Origin: a bacterium ADurb.Bin212
Lineage (GTDB): Bacteria; Patescibacteriota; UBA1384; XYA2-FULL-43-10
Direction: 5' to 3'
NCBI GenBank assembly: GCA_002070055.1
Contig: MWCM01000009.1
Span: 1-51,280 of the forward strand
Length of the DNA stretch: 51,280 nucleotides
Below the pieces are notes generated by a model, which saw only the letters and a list, made by a program, of their open reading frames with translations, searched no databases and was not told the origin of the DNA. How positions within the stretch are numbered: position 1 is the stretch's first letter; each line of letters starts with the position of its first letter. Of the stretch, positions 16,086 through 25,411 are shown piece after piece. The translations under genes and the position numbers were made by a program.

Positions 16086-18589
16086 TTTTTGTGGGACTTT
16101 AAAAATACCACATCTTCGCCGACAATATCGGCAATTAATTTAGCTCCTGGACTTATCTCACCGTTTAAGATTGAAGTTGAAATCTTGTTTTCTAGATGTT
16201 CCGAGATAACTCGTCTCATTGGACGCGCCCCGAACTCCGGTTTGTAGCCTTTGTTGGCCACCCAATTTATTAATCCGACGGAAAAATCGATTCTAACCCC
16301 CTCTGTCGCCAGCCTATTTTTAAGTTTGTCAATTTCTAGTTTGGCGATTTTCAATATCGAATCTCTTGATAAGGGTTTGAATATGACTATTTCGTCGACT
16401 CGGTTTAGAAACTCAGGCTTAAAATGTTTTGATACCATGTCTTCTACCCGTTCTGACATCTTCTGATAGTCTATCTCTCCAGTTTTATAGCTACCATCTC
16501 CGGAAAAACCGATCGTAGCTTGTTTGTTAAGCAGATCTGTGCCTAAATTTGAAGTCATAACAATTAAGGTGTTGCGAAAGTTAACAACTCTTCCTTTGGC
16601 GTCGGTCAATTCGCCATCCTCCATGATCTGCAACATAATATTAAAAACCTCCGGATGAGCCTTTTCTATTTCGTCAAATAAGACCAGAGAGTAGGGCTGT
16701 CTTCTGACTCTTTCTGTTAATTGTCCGCCTTCATCATAACCTACATATCCAGCCGGTGCCCCCACTAGTCTGGAAACATTGTGTTTCTCCATGAATTCAG
16801 ACATGTCAATTTTTATAAGCGATCTGGCAGAACCGAATATTTCTTGTGACAAAACCTTAACCAGTTCGGTCTTGCCAACTCCTGTGGGTCCAAGAAATAT
16901 AAATGAGCCAACAGGTCTGTTAGGGTTAGAAATTCCAACCCTGGATCTGCGCAAAGCTTGCGATATCTTTGACACGGCTTCATCTTGACCTACAATTTTT
17001 TTCTTTAACGATTTTTCTAAAGATATATACTTATTTTTTTCTTTAATATCCATATTTGAAACAGGGATGCCCGTCCACCTAGAAACAATCCTAGAAATGT
17101 CCTCGGGTGTAATAACGGAAATGACAGAGCCACTCTTTTGTTGGTTGATTTTGTCGATTTCTTTTAATAGGGAAAGCTCTTTTTGTTTAAAATATGTCGC
17201 CTTTTCGTAATCTTCATTGGCAACGGACTCATCTTTTTTTCTTGAGGCGTTTTTTAGCTTCTTTTCAAGCTCAGACAATTTGATACTTTTCTTATTCGTG
17301 ATATTTTTGAACGCCGCTGCTTCGTCTATTAAATCTATGGCCTTATCTGGTAAGAATCTGTCTTGTATATATCTGCTTGAAAGTTTGGCGGCGGCTTCAA
17401 GTGCGTCGTTCTGATAAGCGACGTTGTGGTGTTTTTCATATTCACGAGCAACGCCTTGAAGAATTTTAATTGTGTCTTCGACACTTGGTTCTGGCACTTG
17501 TACTACTTGGAATCTTCGCTCAAAGGCGGTGTCTTTTTCTATGTGTTTTTTATATTCTTCAAGAGTTGTCGCACCAATAATCCTGATCTCCCCCCTTGCT
17601 AGTTTGGGTTTTAAAATATTTGCGGCGTCGAGAGAGCCCTCGGCACTGCCGGCGCCGATTACGGTATGGAGTTCGTCGATAAATAGAATGGCGTTTTTAT
17701 TCTTTTCGATTTCTTCAAGTAGTTTTTTTATTCTTGCTTCAAACTGACCCCGATACATTGTGCCAGCGAGGAGAGCAGATAAGTCCAAAGTATATATCTC
17801 TTTGTCAGCGATAGCGCTTGGTACGTCACCGTGTTTGATTTTTAGCGCCAATCCTTCAATTATCGCAGTTTTGCCCACGCCAGGTTCGCCGATTAAAACG
17901 GGATTATTTTTCTTTCTTCTAATTAATATCTGCACAATTCTTTCAATTTCATTGTTTCTGCCAATAACCGGATCAATCTTGCCTTTGGCTGCTTGTTCGG
18001 AGACATTTATTGTAAACTCTTTTATGGCACTTTTTTCTTGTTTTCTCTTAACGCCGATAGGCCCTGGGAAGGGAGGCATTCCGGTTATGTCCTCAGGCAT
18101 CTCTTCCGAAAAATTCTCCTCGTTCGAAGTTTGTTCAGCATCGATTGACTTCCCCGCTTCTAGAAAGATTGAGTCGAGCTGTTTTTTGATATCTTTTGGA
18201 TTCACGCCCATTCTCTCGATAATGCTGAATGAATTAAAGTTTTTATTTGAAATTAAAGCCAACAGAAGGTGCTCACAGTCAACGTTCTGATGTCGATATT
18301 TCATTGCAAATTGGACGGCTAGCTTTATTGCTTCTTTGGCGTTTTCTTGCACGCCGTTTAGTTGTTTCTTTTTGCTGACAAGTGCGGATACAAGCTGAGC
18401 GCGATCTACCGATATGTCGAACATACTTAGAATATCATTTGCCAGCGTTCCTTTTTGCAATATTAATGCTAGCAACTGATGTTCGGTATCAGTCAGTGAG
18501 TTCTGCTCTTTGGATATCTTTTCGGACATCATAAGAGCTTGTTTTAAATTCGGAGTAAATTTTGAAAATATATTGTCCATGTTGTCCAC
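16082..18589 (-). CDS. clpC: ClpC-type AAA+ unfoldase
   Basis: An 835-residue double-ring ATPase that unfolds proteins for the ClpP protease. In order it shows the Clp N domain (about 1-145, two repeats), AAA-1 with Walker A GEPGVGKT (234-241) and the [13 protein letters not shown] segment, a short UVR-like coiled region (about 430-475) typical of ClpC, AAA-2 with GPTGVGKT, and the C-terminal D2-small domain. The IGF tripeptide in AAA-2, after LLNKQAT, matches the ClpP-docking loop, which ClpB lacks. No clpP gene is in the window. It lies 54 bases after nusA, with a TATAAT just before it. Confidence 0.93.
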   Translation of the reverse strand: MDNMDNIFSKFTPNLKQALMMSEKISKEQNSLTDTEHQLLALILQKGTLANDILSMFDISVDRAQLVSALVSKKKQLNGVQENAKEAIKLAVQFAMKYRHQNVDCEHLLLALISNKNFNSFSIIERMGVNPKDIKKQLDSIFLEAGKSIDAEQTSNEENFSEEMPEDITGMPPFPGPIGVKRKQEKSAIKEFTINVSEQAAKGKIDPVIGRNNEIERIVQILIRRKKNNPVLIGEPGVGKTAIIEGLALKIKHGDVPSAIADKEIYTLDLSALLAGTMYRGQFEARIKKLLEEIEKNKNAILFIDELHTVIGAGSAEGSLDAANILKPKLARGEIRIIGATTLEEYKKHIEKDTAFERRFQVVQVPEPSVEDTIKILQGVAREYEKHHNVAYQNDALEAAAKLSSRYIQDRFLPDKAIDLIDEAAAFKNITNKKSIKLSELEKKLKNASRKKDESVANEDYEKATYFKQKELSLLKEIDKINQQKSGSVISVITPEDISRIVSRWTGIPVSNMDIKEKNKYISLEKSLKKKIVGQDEAVSKISQALRRSRVGISNPNRPVGSFIFLGPTGVGKTELVKVLSQEIFGSARSLIKIDMSEFMEKHNVSRLVGAPAGYVGYDEGGQLTERVRRQPYSLVLFDEIEKAHPEVFNIMLQIMEDGELTDAKGRVVNFRNTLIVMTSNLGTDLLNKQATIGFSGDGSYKTGEIDYQKMSERVEDMVSKHFKPEFLNRVDEIVIFKPLSRDSILKIAKLEIDKLKNRLATEGVRIDFSVGLINWVANKGYKPEFGARPMRRVISEHLENKISTSILNGEISPGAKLIADIVGEDVVFLKSHKN

Positions 18590-18643
18590 TAAAAAATTAT
18601 ACTAATATTGATTAGCAAAGGTCATCAAGAGTAATATTTACTG

Positions 18644-19744
18644 TTATTCGGGAGAATCAAGTGCTTCGTTTGGGTCTGTATTTTGACCAACCTCTGCCTC
18701 TTCATCTTCGATAATATCTATGCCCCAGCCAGTTAATTTGGAGGCCAATCTCACGTTTTGTCCACCCTTACCAATGGCTAGGGAAAGATTATCTTTGTTT
18801 ACTTTGACTGTTGCTTTGTGTTCTTTTGAGGAGATGTTAATTTCAGTTGTTTTAGCTGGAGAAAGTGCGTTCATGATAAATTGTTCAACATCCTCGTCCC
18901 ACAATACAATATCAATCTTCTCTTCACCGATTTCGTTCAAAATTGCTTGAACTCTGGTGCCTCTTTGACCAACACATGACCCTACTGGGTCTATGCCATC
19001 TTCGTTAGCGATAACGGCAATTTTAGTGCGGGATCCAGGCTCTCTGGCGATACTCTTAATTTCAACCGATCCAGATGCAATTTCGGGGACTTCGCTTTCG
19101 AATAGTCCTCTAATTAGATCTTCATCGGTTCTAGATACAACTATTTGTGGACCGCGTGCGTTCTCTCCTACTTCGCGAATGTAGACCTTTAGTCTTTGAC
19201 CTATGTAGTATCTCTCTGATCTTATCTGATCTGAAGGATAAATAATGGCGTTGGCTTTGCCTAGCGATACAATGATATTTTTGCCGTCTATTTGTTGTAC
19301 TGAAGCGGATAATACACTTCCCTCTTTGTCTTTATATTCTTCGAATAGCATCTCTCGCTCGGCTTCTCTGATACGCTGAATCACGACCTGCTTAGCTGTT
19401 TGCGCAGCGATTCGACCGAAATCATCCTCCTTGGGTTGCGGTATGGTGATTTCTCCGCCAACCTCGGCTTTTTTGTCAAGTTTTCTGGCTTCAACTAATG
19501 TAAGCTGTCTCTCTGCTTCCTCGACTTCTTCCTCGCTTTCGACGATTTCGAAAACTCTAAAAACATCGGCCTCGCCTGAAATCGGGTCCATTTTTGCCCG
19601 CATAATTTGTTTGTTCTTGCCGTAGTCTTTTCTGTATGCGGCGGCGATTGCTGCCTCAACCGCTTCTATTACTACCTCTTTTTTTAATCCTTTTTCTTCG
19701 CATATCTCGTCGATAGCTTGCATAAATGCACTGGTTTTAGCCAT
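18644..19744 (-). CDS. nusA: Transcription termination/antitermination factor NusA
   Basis: A 366-residue NusA starting at the ATG at 19744, chosen over the ATG at 19768 because AAAGG lies five bases before it. The order is an RNA polymerase-binding N-terminal domain (about 1-130), an S1 domain (GSVLSASVQQIDGKNIIVSL), KH1 and KH2 domains with DPVGSCVGQRGTRVQAI and LAIGKGGQNVRLASKL. The C-terminal acidic repeats of E. coli NusA are absent; a short acidic tail ends the chain. The gene has a consensus promoter and a leader terminator, so it may control itself by attenuation. Confidence 0.96.
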   Translation of the reverse strand: MAKTSAFMQAIDEICEEKGLKKEVVIEAVEAAIAAAYRKDYGKNKQIMRAKMDPISGEADVFRVFEIVESEEEVEEAERQLTLVEARKLDKKAEVGGEITIPQPKEDDFGRIAAQTAKQVVIQRIREAEREMLFEEYKDKEGSVLSASVQQIDGKNIIVSLGKANAIIYPSDQIRSERYYIGQRLKVYIREVGENARGPQIVVSRTDEDLIRGLFESEVPEIASGSVEIKSIAREPGSRTKIAVIANEDGIDPVGSCVGQRGTRVQAILNEIGEEKIDIVLWDEDVEQFIMNALSPAKTTEINISSKEHKATVKVNKDNLSLAIGKGGQNVRLASKLTGWGIDIIEDEEAEVGQNTDPNEALDSPE

Positions 19745-19826
19745 TATAACCTTTCCATTGATGCGCAATATTTTTAAATCTTCGATTTGCTTAAATACTT
19801 GCGCATATTTTATAAAACATTTTAAT

Positions 19827-19851
19827 AAAAAATGGTGCCCGTTCGGCCACC
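19827..19851 (-). terminator. Terminator in the nusA leader
   Basis: On the minus strand GGTGGCC (19851-19845) pairs with GGGCACC (19840-19834) with one mismatch, then ATTTTTT. It lies about 25-50 bases after the predicted nusA start point and 82 bases before the nusA ATG. The imperfect stem suits a factor-dependent attenuator. It could also back up termination of the operon ending at 19947. Confidence 0.65.
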
Positions 19852-19874
19852 AAATCAGAAACTATCAAATCCAC

Positions 19875-19887
19875 TACACTTAGTGTA
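19875..19887. promoter_or_regulatory. 13-base palindrome over the nusA -10 element
   Basis: TACACT-T-AGTGTA is a perfect inverted repeat whose one arm is the -10 of the nusA promoter. It could be an operator, or simply a chance symmetric -10. Confidence 0.35.
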
Positions 19888-19910
19888 TCAATCTGATCAA
19901 AAAATGTCAA
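19882..19910 (-). promoter_or_regulatory. nusA promoter
   Basis: Minus-strand TTGACA (19910-19905), 17 bases, TACACT (19887-19882), with TG one base before the -10. Start near 19875. Confidence 0.7.
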
Positions 19911-19946
19911 TAGACATTTGATGATATAAATCTATATACGAATGAA

Positions 19947-20684
19947 TTATGAAGGTTCTTTAATAATCGGGATTAGTTTAAGTTCATCTATCTCTACGGC
20001 TGTATTACTATCTGAAATTTTGACGATTTCGATTAAATTCTTTCCCTCCCCAAGGGATATATTTGCTGGCTCGGTCCAAAGCCATTCTTCCTCACTTTGA
20101 CTCGGGATTGAGAGTGTGAATGAGTTCTGACCGTTGACAACAACACTAACATCTTCCGAATCTTGTGATTTATTGGTTTTGGGTTTGATTTTAAAGGTGA
20201 GCTGATACTCTCCAGAGATCTCTGAAATAATTGTATATTCAATTGCCGCCAGATGATCGTTTAGGACCAGGTCTGATTCATCTTGCTTATCAGCGGCATA
20301 GGAATTCTCTCCGCCGTTTTTAAGTGTCCCATCATAAGCTTTCTTTTCTATGGTGTATTTTTGCAACAAATCATTATAATAATCAGAGTCCTTCTCGTTT
20401 TCTATGGTTTCTGTGCTAATATCCGACGCTTCGTTGTTATTGGTATTAATATTTTGCTCTTCGCTTTGGCTGGAATAGCTTAAAATTGCAATTATTGAAG
20501 CGATTGATAAATATACCACTGTTTGAATTAGGCCCGAAAGTTTTAATTTAATCGATATTAGATAAAAGAGTAAAACCCAAAATACGACGATGGCAAGAGC
20601 ATAATACTGGCCCTTGGACATATATCCCCACACCGCTGTTGCCACTGCAGTAAGCAAGCAAATTATATTTGAAATGTTTTTCAT
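19947..20684 (-). CDS. Membrane protein with a C-terminal jelly-roll-like domain
   Basis: A 245-residue protein with three hydrophobic segments in the first 75 residues, then a polar Asn/Glu/Ser-rich linker and a beta-rich C-terminal domain (about 145-240). The end of this domain (GEGKNLIEIVKI, then VEIDELKLIPI) resembles carbohydrate-binding modules of the CBM6/35 kind; this is a weak, by-eye similarity. It is the last gene of the murA-glycosyltransferase operon, so a role in binding or handling the surface glycan fits. GGGAGGAG precedes the ATG. Confidence 0.6.
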   Translation of the reverse strand: MKNISNIICLLTAVATAVWGYMSKGQYYALAIVVFWVLLFYLISIKLKLSGLIQTVVYLSIASIIAILSYSSQSEEQNINTNNNEASDISTETIENEKDSDYYNDLLQKYTIEKKAYDGTLKNGGENSYAADKQDESDLVLNDHLAAIEYTIISEISGEYQLTFKIKPKTNKSQDSEDVSVVVNGQNSFTLSIPSQSEEEWLWTEPANISLGEGKNLIEIVKISDSNTAVEIDELKLIPIIKEPS

Positions 20685-20701
20685 TCTCCTCCCAATTAAA
20701 T

Positions 20702-21355
20702 CTAGGCGATATTTCTGGCCTGTTCTTGATCTTCTTCTTGATGTTCGTTTTTGTGATAGATCATATTTGCATTATTTTCGGCAACCTCGAAGGCATAATA
20801 AAAATTGTTCGGCACGTGCTGCCCCGGGGTATTAATGCGATAAATACTTATACCATGTTCTTCTGCTGCATTTTCGATATGATGCCAAGAGTAAGAACTA
20901 AGTTCAGATAAAATATCTCCCCATGGAATGTTATAATCATTAGCTGGTTCTGCTTCGTTTCTTTTGTAATAAAATTTTTCCAAAGGTTTTGGCATTAGCA
21001 TTATCATGTTAATACTGTTCTCAAATCTTCTGATAGTTGGCAGATCAAGCTCCTTTAACTTGTTTGAGGCTAGTGTTTGATTTCCGATAACGATGAATCG
21101 AGGCATTTCGAAATTGTTATTCTTTAGATATTTAATAATTTTTACCCTACGTTCTTCGGTACTAGCATACTTGCCGATGATGCTCATGAAATATTCACCA
21201 AATTTTGCCGAAAGTTTTTCGACGAATTCTAACGTTTTCTGACACAGCTCTGCTTTGTCGGCCTCGTAGCCAATAACATCAATATGACATTTATTGAGCA
21301 GGTAGTTTTCTGAACCTGATATTCCCTCTCCATTGGGTCTTGGTATTTCTGCCAT
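20702..21355 (-). CDS. Unknown protein in the glycosyltransferase operon
   Basis: A 217-residue soluble-looking protein with no signal peptide or membrane segment. It has a helical first half, a PRFIVIGNQTL strand-turn near the middle and an acidic Glu/Gln-rich C terminus. I do not recognise a family. It lies 9 bases after the WecG-like gene and 17 bases before the membrane protein gene, so it is part of the same operon. The ribosome site is weak. Confidence 0.6.
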   Translation of the reverse strand: MAEIPRPNGEGISGSENYLLNKCHIDVIGYEADKAELCQKTLEFVEKLSAKFGEYFMSIIGKYASTEERRVKIIKYLKNNNFEMPRFIVIGNQTLASNKLKELDLPTIRRFENSINMIMLMPKPLEKFYYKRNEAEPANDYNIPWGDILSELSSYSWHHIENAAEEHGISIYRINTPGQHVPNNFYYAFEVAENNANMIYHKNEHQEEDQEQARNIA

Positions 21356-21364
21356 ATTAACTCT

Positions 21365-22210
21365 CTATGTTAATTTTAGTTTTATTATATATATAATAAA
21401 ATCCAAAATGGCTTTTTGTCTTTTTATTCTTTTGGGTTGTCTAATAAGCCTATACAACCACTCAAAGCCGATTAATCGTATAATTTTTGGAGCACGATTT
21501 TGAACTTTGGCGATAAAATCGAGTGAACCTCCAACGCCTATTGCCACTTTGGCACCTGATTTTGATAAATATTTATGCATCCAATATTCCTGTGAAGGAG
21601 ATCCGAGGGAGCAGAAAACAAAATCTGCTCCGGAGTGTTTGATGGTGTAAACAACATTTTTGCTTTCCTCGTCGGTTCCGGAGAAGGAGTGGGTTCCGGC
21701 AATTTTTAAATCATATATTTTGGTTTGAAGTTCTAATGAGGCTTTTTCAACAGCGTTCGGATCCAATCCGTTTTTATTGCCTAACAGATAAATGGATTTA
21801 CGTTCTTGAACTGATTTTTCGGCAATATCCCAGACGATGTCGGCTCCGGGAGTAATAAAATACTTCTTTTTGAACAGTCGAACAATAACCGGATAAAAAA
21901 GTATGTAAATTACCAACTGAAGGACAACATAAATATCACGAAACAAGATAAACTTTGGCGCCCAAGAATTAAGCAACAAATAGCCCCATATTACACCGTG
22001 ACCGTCAATCAAATTTAATGCGGCACTGTTCAATATTTTTCTAAATTCCGGGTCTTTAAGACTACGCATTAAAAATTCAACATTTGTAGTGGTGATGTAT
22101 GAAGGGGTTTTCTTTTCGCTCAGAGTAAAAATATTTTCCAAAACTTGATTTTTGGGCAGATTGTCCAATTTTATGTCGAATAGCTCAATTTTTGATTTGT
22201 TTTTAATCAT
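21365..22210 (-). CDS. WecG/TagA/CpsF family glycosyltransferase
   Basis: A 281-residue GT26-type enzyme. Family signs are NLIDGHGVIWGY, the FCSLGSPSQEYWMHKY segment, AIGVGGSLDFIAKVQNRAP and the C-terminal GFEWLYRLIRQPKR basic motif, which in the family mediates membrane contact. The enzyme adds N-acetylmannosamine or a similar sugar to a lipid-linked acceptor for teichoic-acid-like or capsule polymers. The N-terminal half carries an extra hydrophobic stretch (about 95-115). It overlaps the end of the preceding glycosyltransferase gene by eight bases. Confidence 0.88.
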   Translation of the reverse strand: MIKNKSKIELFDIKLDNLPKNQVLENIFTLSEKKTPSYITTTNVEFLMRSLKDPEFRKILNSAALNLIDGHGVIWGYLLLNSWAPKFILFRDIYVVLQLVIYILFYPVIVRLFKKKYFITPGADIVWDIAEKSVQERKSIYLLGNKNGLDPNAVEKASLELQTKIYDLKIAGTHSFSGTDEESKNVVYTIKHSGADFVFCSLGSPSQEYWMHKYLSKSGAKVAIGVGGSLDFIAKVQNRAPKIIRLIGFEWLYRLIRQPKRIKRQKAILDFIIYIIKLKLT

Positions 22211-23321
22211 TCCGACAATACTTATATTTATTTTTTACGTAAGACTTAAAATTATTTATAAAACTCACTTTGGAAAAATCATTCGCTCTCTTCTGACAAT
22301 ACTCTGGCTTAAACAAATCTGGGTTTTTTTCAAAATAGTCTATTGCCTGGTTTAGAGAGATGGCGTTACTGTTTTCAAAGAAGACGCCGGTCCTGTTGTT
22401 GATAACTGACTCGGCCACGCCCCCTTTGGCATAAGCAATAACCGGTCTTCCAACACTCATGGCTTCAATTGGTGTCAAACCGAAGTCTTCTTCTCCGGGG
22501 AAAACCAATGCTTTGCATTCGCTTAGATATTTTTTTACTTCTAAGTTGCTTTGATATCCCAGAAACTCGATATTCTCTCGCGCCATTTTTTTTAGCCTTG
22601 AGGCTTCTGACCCCTCACCAACTACTTTGAGTTTTTTACCGCTGATATTAAAGGCTTCCACCGCGAGATCGATTTTTTTATATGACGACAATCTTGATAA
22701 AATTAGATAATAATCTTTGTTTTTTTCTACCTTGCCAATAGCTGATAGTTGCGAGGCGGGATAGATAATGTCAGAATCGGCATGGTAATATTTTTTAATC
22801 CTTTTTTGAACATTTTTTGAGTTGGCAATCCAATGATCAACGCGACGAGATGAATAATAATCCCAAACCCGTATCTGACTAAACAATTTACGGATATATA
22901 TAGACAGCAGCCCGAAACCGATGTTATTTTCTTTAGCATACTCAGCCTGCCAGTCCCAAAGATATCTGATCGGTGAGTGGCAGTAGCAAATGTGAACTGT
23001 TTGGGGTTTAGTGATAACGCCATGAGCAAATGAATTTGAATTAGAGATAACCATATCATACTCTGAAAGGTCGAATTCCTCGATGGCTTGCGCAAATTTT
23101 GGCAACAAAAGCTTCGATCTATTTTTTAAAAACTTTGGATATTTGGCCAATTTTGACTCGATAATATTGTAGTCGGATGAAGAAAAAACTCCTTTTGTTC
23201 CGACAGGATCGAAAAGCAAAGTATAGATCGGAGCTTCTGGAAATACCTGGTGTAGTAACTCCAGAACTCTCTCTGCCCCGCCGTTTTTTATTAAGAAATC
23301 ATGAACTAGAGCGACTTTCAT
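22203..23321 (-). CDS. GT4 family glycosyltransferase
   Basis: A 372-residue GT-B glycosyltransferase. The N terminus has HDFLIKNGGAERVLELL, the linker shows ILSRLSSYKKIDLAVEAF, and the nucleotide-sugar site has FPGEEDFGLTPIEAMSVG with the paired Glu residues of the family. The CHSPIRYLWDW segment is common in mannosyl-like transferases of surface polysaccharide clusters. It overlaps the preceding glycosyltransferase gene by 23 bases. The donor sugar cannot be told. Confidence 0.9.
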   Translation of the reverse strand: MKVALVHDFLIKNGGAERVLELLHQVFPEAPIYTLLFDPVGTKGVFSSSDYNIIESKLAKYPKFLKNRSKLLLPKFAQAIEEFDLSEYDMVISNSNSFAHGVITKPQTVHICYCHSPIRYLWDWQAEYAKENNIGFGLLSIYIRKLFSQIRVWDYYSSRRVDHWIANSKNVQKRIKKYYHADSDIIYPASQLSAIGKVEKNKDYYLILSRLSSYKKIDLAVEAFNISGKKLKVVGEGSEASRLKKMARENIEFLGYQSNLEVKKYLSECKALVFPGEEDFGLTPIEAMSVGRPVIAYAKGGVAESVINNRTGVFFENSNAISLNQAIDYFEKNPDLFKPEYCQKRANDFSKVSFINNFKSYVKNKYKYCRND

Positions 23322-24399
23322 ATACCTCTTTTATAAAATCCATTAATTCAACTGTGAATTTCTGCCAAGTAAATTTTTTTAGTTGTTGCTTGCCCATATC
23401 CCTCAAACTGCAACGTAGATTGTTATCGCTTATAACAGAATGAATGCCTTCGGCAATATTTTTACAGTTTTTTGGGTCGCAGAACATAACGGCCTCGCCT
23501 CCAACCTCCGGTAATGATGAACTGTTGCTACAAACAACGGGAGTCCCCGCCTTAAAAGACTCAAGTATTGGTATTCCAAAACCCTCATATAAGCTTGGGT
23601 AGACAAATACATCTGCTTGCTGGTAAATATTCTGCAAATCGCTATCGCTTGCGTAGCCCAATTCAACAATATCGTTGGAGAATTGGCCGGATGCACTAAT
23701 GGCCCTGGCCACCTCTTTGTAACCATAGCCTCTGGACCCAACCAATAGTAATTTGTGGTCAAAATCCTGGTATTTTTGCCTTAAGAAACTATAGGCCTCG
23801 ATTAGTTTGACAGTATTTTTTCTGTGTTCGAGCCTGCCAACACTCAAAATATATTTTTCGGGAAGAGATAATGTTTTGTGATCGATATTCGAAATTGCTT
23901 TAATCTCGGGAATGCTTTGATAAATAACTCGTTTCATTGCATTGGAATTTGGAAAATGCTTCTCAAAGTCTAACTTGGTGTTTTGACTAACGAATATGAT
24001 GCCGGCGGCTTTTTGTGAAATATTATTGAATATATGATCAAACGAAGAAATTTGTTTAGGACTATAGGCTTCCGGGAAATACTTATATGCCAAATCGTGG
24101 ACCACTACGATAACAGGAATTTTGGTAAATGGCGGAACAGAATACCCCATTTCAATAAACAAATCGACTGGATTTGCCGACAGCGACAATGGCAAGCGTA
24201 AAGAGTGCCACCCTTTGGGAAATTTGGAAACGTGCAAAATTACATTGTCTTCAGTATCTACGTTTATTGGCAGTTGACTAAAAAGATGGAATTGATGTTG
24301 TTTTGTTTTAATAATAAAAGATATAGCAGAACTTGAAAATTTTTCTACTCCGGTTTTATGTTCTTTGCCTAAATAAGTGGCATTGATGCCGATTTTCAT
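23299..24399 (-). CDS. GT4 family glycosyltransferase
   Basis: A 366-residue GT-B glycosyltransferase with GINATYLGKEHKTGVEKF at the N terminus, the VHDLAYKYFPEAYSP loop, the hinge ILSVGRLEHRKNTVKLIEAY, and the donor-site motif YPSLYEGFGIPILESF. This pattern is close to mannosyltransferase B-type enzymes. It starts two bases after the mreB stop, so it is co-transcribed with murA and mreB, tying glycan synthesis to cell shape genes. Confidence 0.9.
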   Translation of the reverse strand: MKIGINATYLGKEHKTGVEKFSSSAISFIIKTKQHQFHLFSQLPINVDTEDNVILHVSKFPKGWHSLRLPLSLSANPVDLFIEMGYSVPPFTKIPVIVVVHDLAYKYFPEAYSPKQISSFDHIFNNISQKAAGIIFVSQNTKLDFEKHFPNSNAMKRVIYQSIPEIKAISNIDHKTLSLPEKYILSVGRLEHRKNTVKLIEAYSFLRQKYQDFDHKLLLVGSRGYGYKEVARAISASGQFSNDIVELGYASDSDLQNIYQQADVFVYPSLYEGFGIPILESFKAGTPVVCSNSSSLPEVGGEAVMFCDPKNCKNIAEGIHSVISDNNLRCSLRDMGKQQLKKFTWQKFTVELMDFIKEVYESRSSS

Positions 24400-24401
24400 A
24401 A

Positions 24402-25409
24402 TTAGCTTTTAGCCCACAAAACTGATTTTTTATATGCATCCAAATGATCCAAAGCAATTCCACAGCCCTTGATAGTACAGAGAGATGGCTCTTCGGCGAC
24501 TTCACACGGCACGCCGGTAACTTTAGTAAGAAGAGTGTCGATGTTTCTCAGCTGAGCGCCCCCACCGGTTAGGATTATACCTTTATCCATTACATCGCTT
24601 GCAAGCTCCGGGGGCGTGTTTTGTAGCACTTCTTTTACTGCGTTTATAATATCCATTAGCGGCGATTTTATTCCTTTAACAATGTCTTCTGAAGATATAA
24701 GGATACTTTCAGGAAGACCTGTCACAGCATTAGATCCGGAAATCTCGATTTTCTCCTCCTTTTTCATTGAAAGGGCTGATCCGATTTTTATCTTTATCTC
24801 TTCGGCGGTTTGGTCTCCCACAACTAGATTAAATTTTTTACGGATGTGATTAGTAATTGCTTTGTCAATTTTTAATCCCGCCACGCGTAGCGATTTTGAG
24901 GTAACAATATCGCCCAGTGCTATAACTGCAACTTCCGAGGTTCCTCCTCCGATATCGATAATCATATTTCCTGAAGGAGTGGCTATTGGTACGCCAGCAC
25001 CTAAGGCTGAAGCGATCGGTTGTTTGATAATATATGTTTCCTTTGCCCCGGCGCTTGTGCAAGCATCAATTACGGCTCTCTTTTCGGTGGAGGTTATTCC
25101 TGCGGGCACCGAGATCATAATCTCTGGCTTATAGAAACGGATTTTGCCCATAACTCTGTCTATAAAGCTTTTCAACATAGCCCTGGTTACACGATAATTA
25201 GCGATAACTCCATCCTGTAAGGGATGTGAGGCAATAATACTGTCAGGAGTTCTGCCCATCATTTCCTTTGCCTCGCTCCCTATGGCCATCACTTTTGAGT
25301 CGGAGGTTTGCAGTGCTACAACGGAGGGTTCGTTAATTACAATACCCTTTTTGGGTACAAAGACCAAAACATTGGTTGTCCCTAAGTCAATAGCGATTTT
25401 TCTGGACAT
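24402..25409 (-). CDS. mreB: Cell-shape protein MreB
   Basis: A 335-residue actin-like ATPase that guides lateral wall synthesis beneath the membrane. Visible motifs are IAIDLGTTNVLV (phosphate 1), the MISVPAGITSTEKRAVIDA segment, MIIDIGGGTSEVAVIA (phosphate 2) and GIILTGGGAQLRNID (adenosine motif). The length is normal. It directly follows murA, with a two-base gap, and suggests a rod-shaped cell. No mreC, mreD or rodA is in the window. Confidence 0.95.
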   Translation of the reverse strand: MSRKIAIDLGTTNVLVFVPKKGIVINEPSVVALQTSDSKVMAIGSEAKEMMGRTPDSIIASHPLQDGVIANYRVTRAMLKSFIDRVMGKIRFYKPEIMISVPAGITSTEKRAVIDACTSAGAKETYIIKQPIASALGAGVPIATPSGNMIIDIGGGTSEVAVIALGDIVTSKSLRVAGLKIDKAITNHIRKKFNLVVGDQTAEEIKIKIGSALSMKKEEKIEISGSNAVTGLPESILISSEDIVKGIKSPLMDIINAVKEVLQNTPPELASDVMDKGIILTGGGAQLRNIDTLLTKVTGVPCEVAEEPSLCTIKGCGIALDHLDAYKKSVLWAKS

Positions 25410-25411
25410 AA

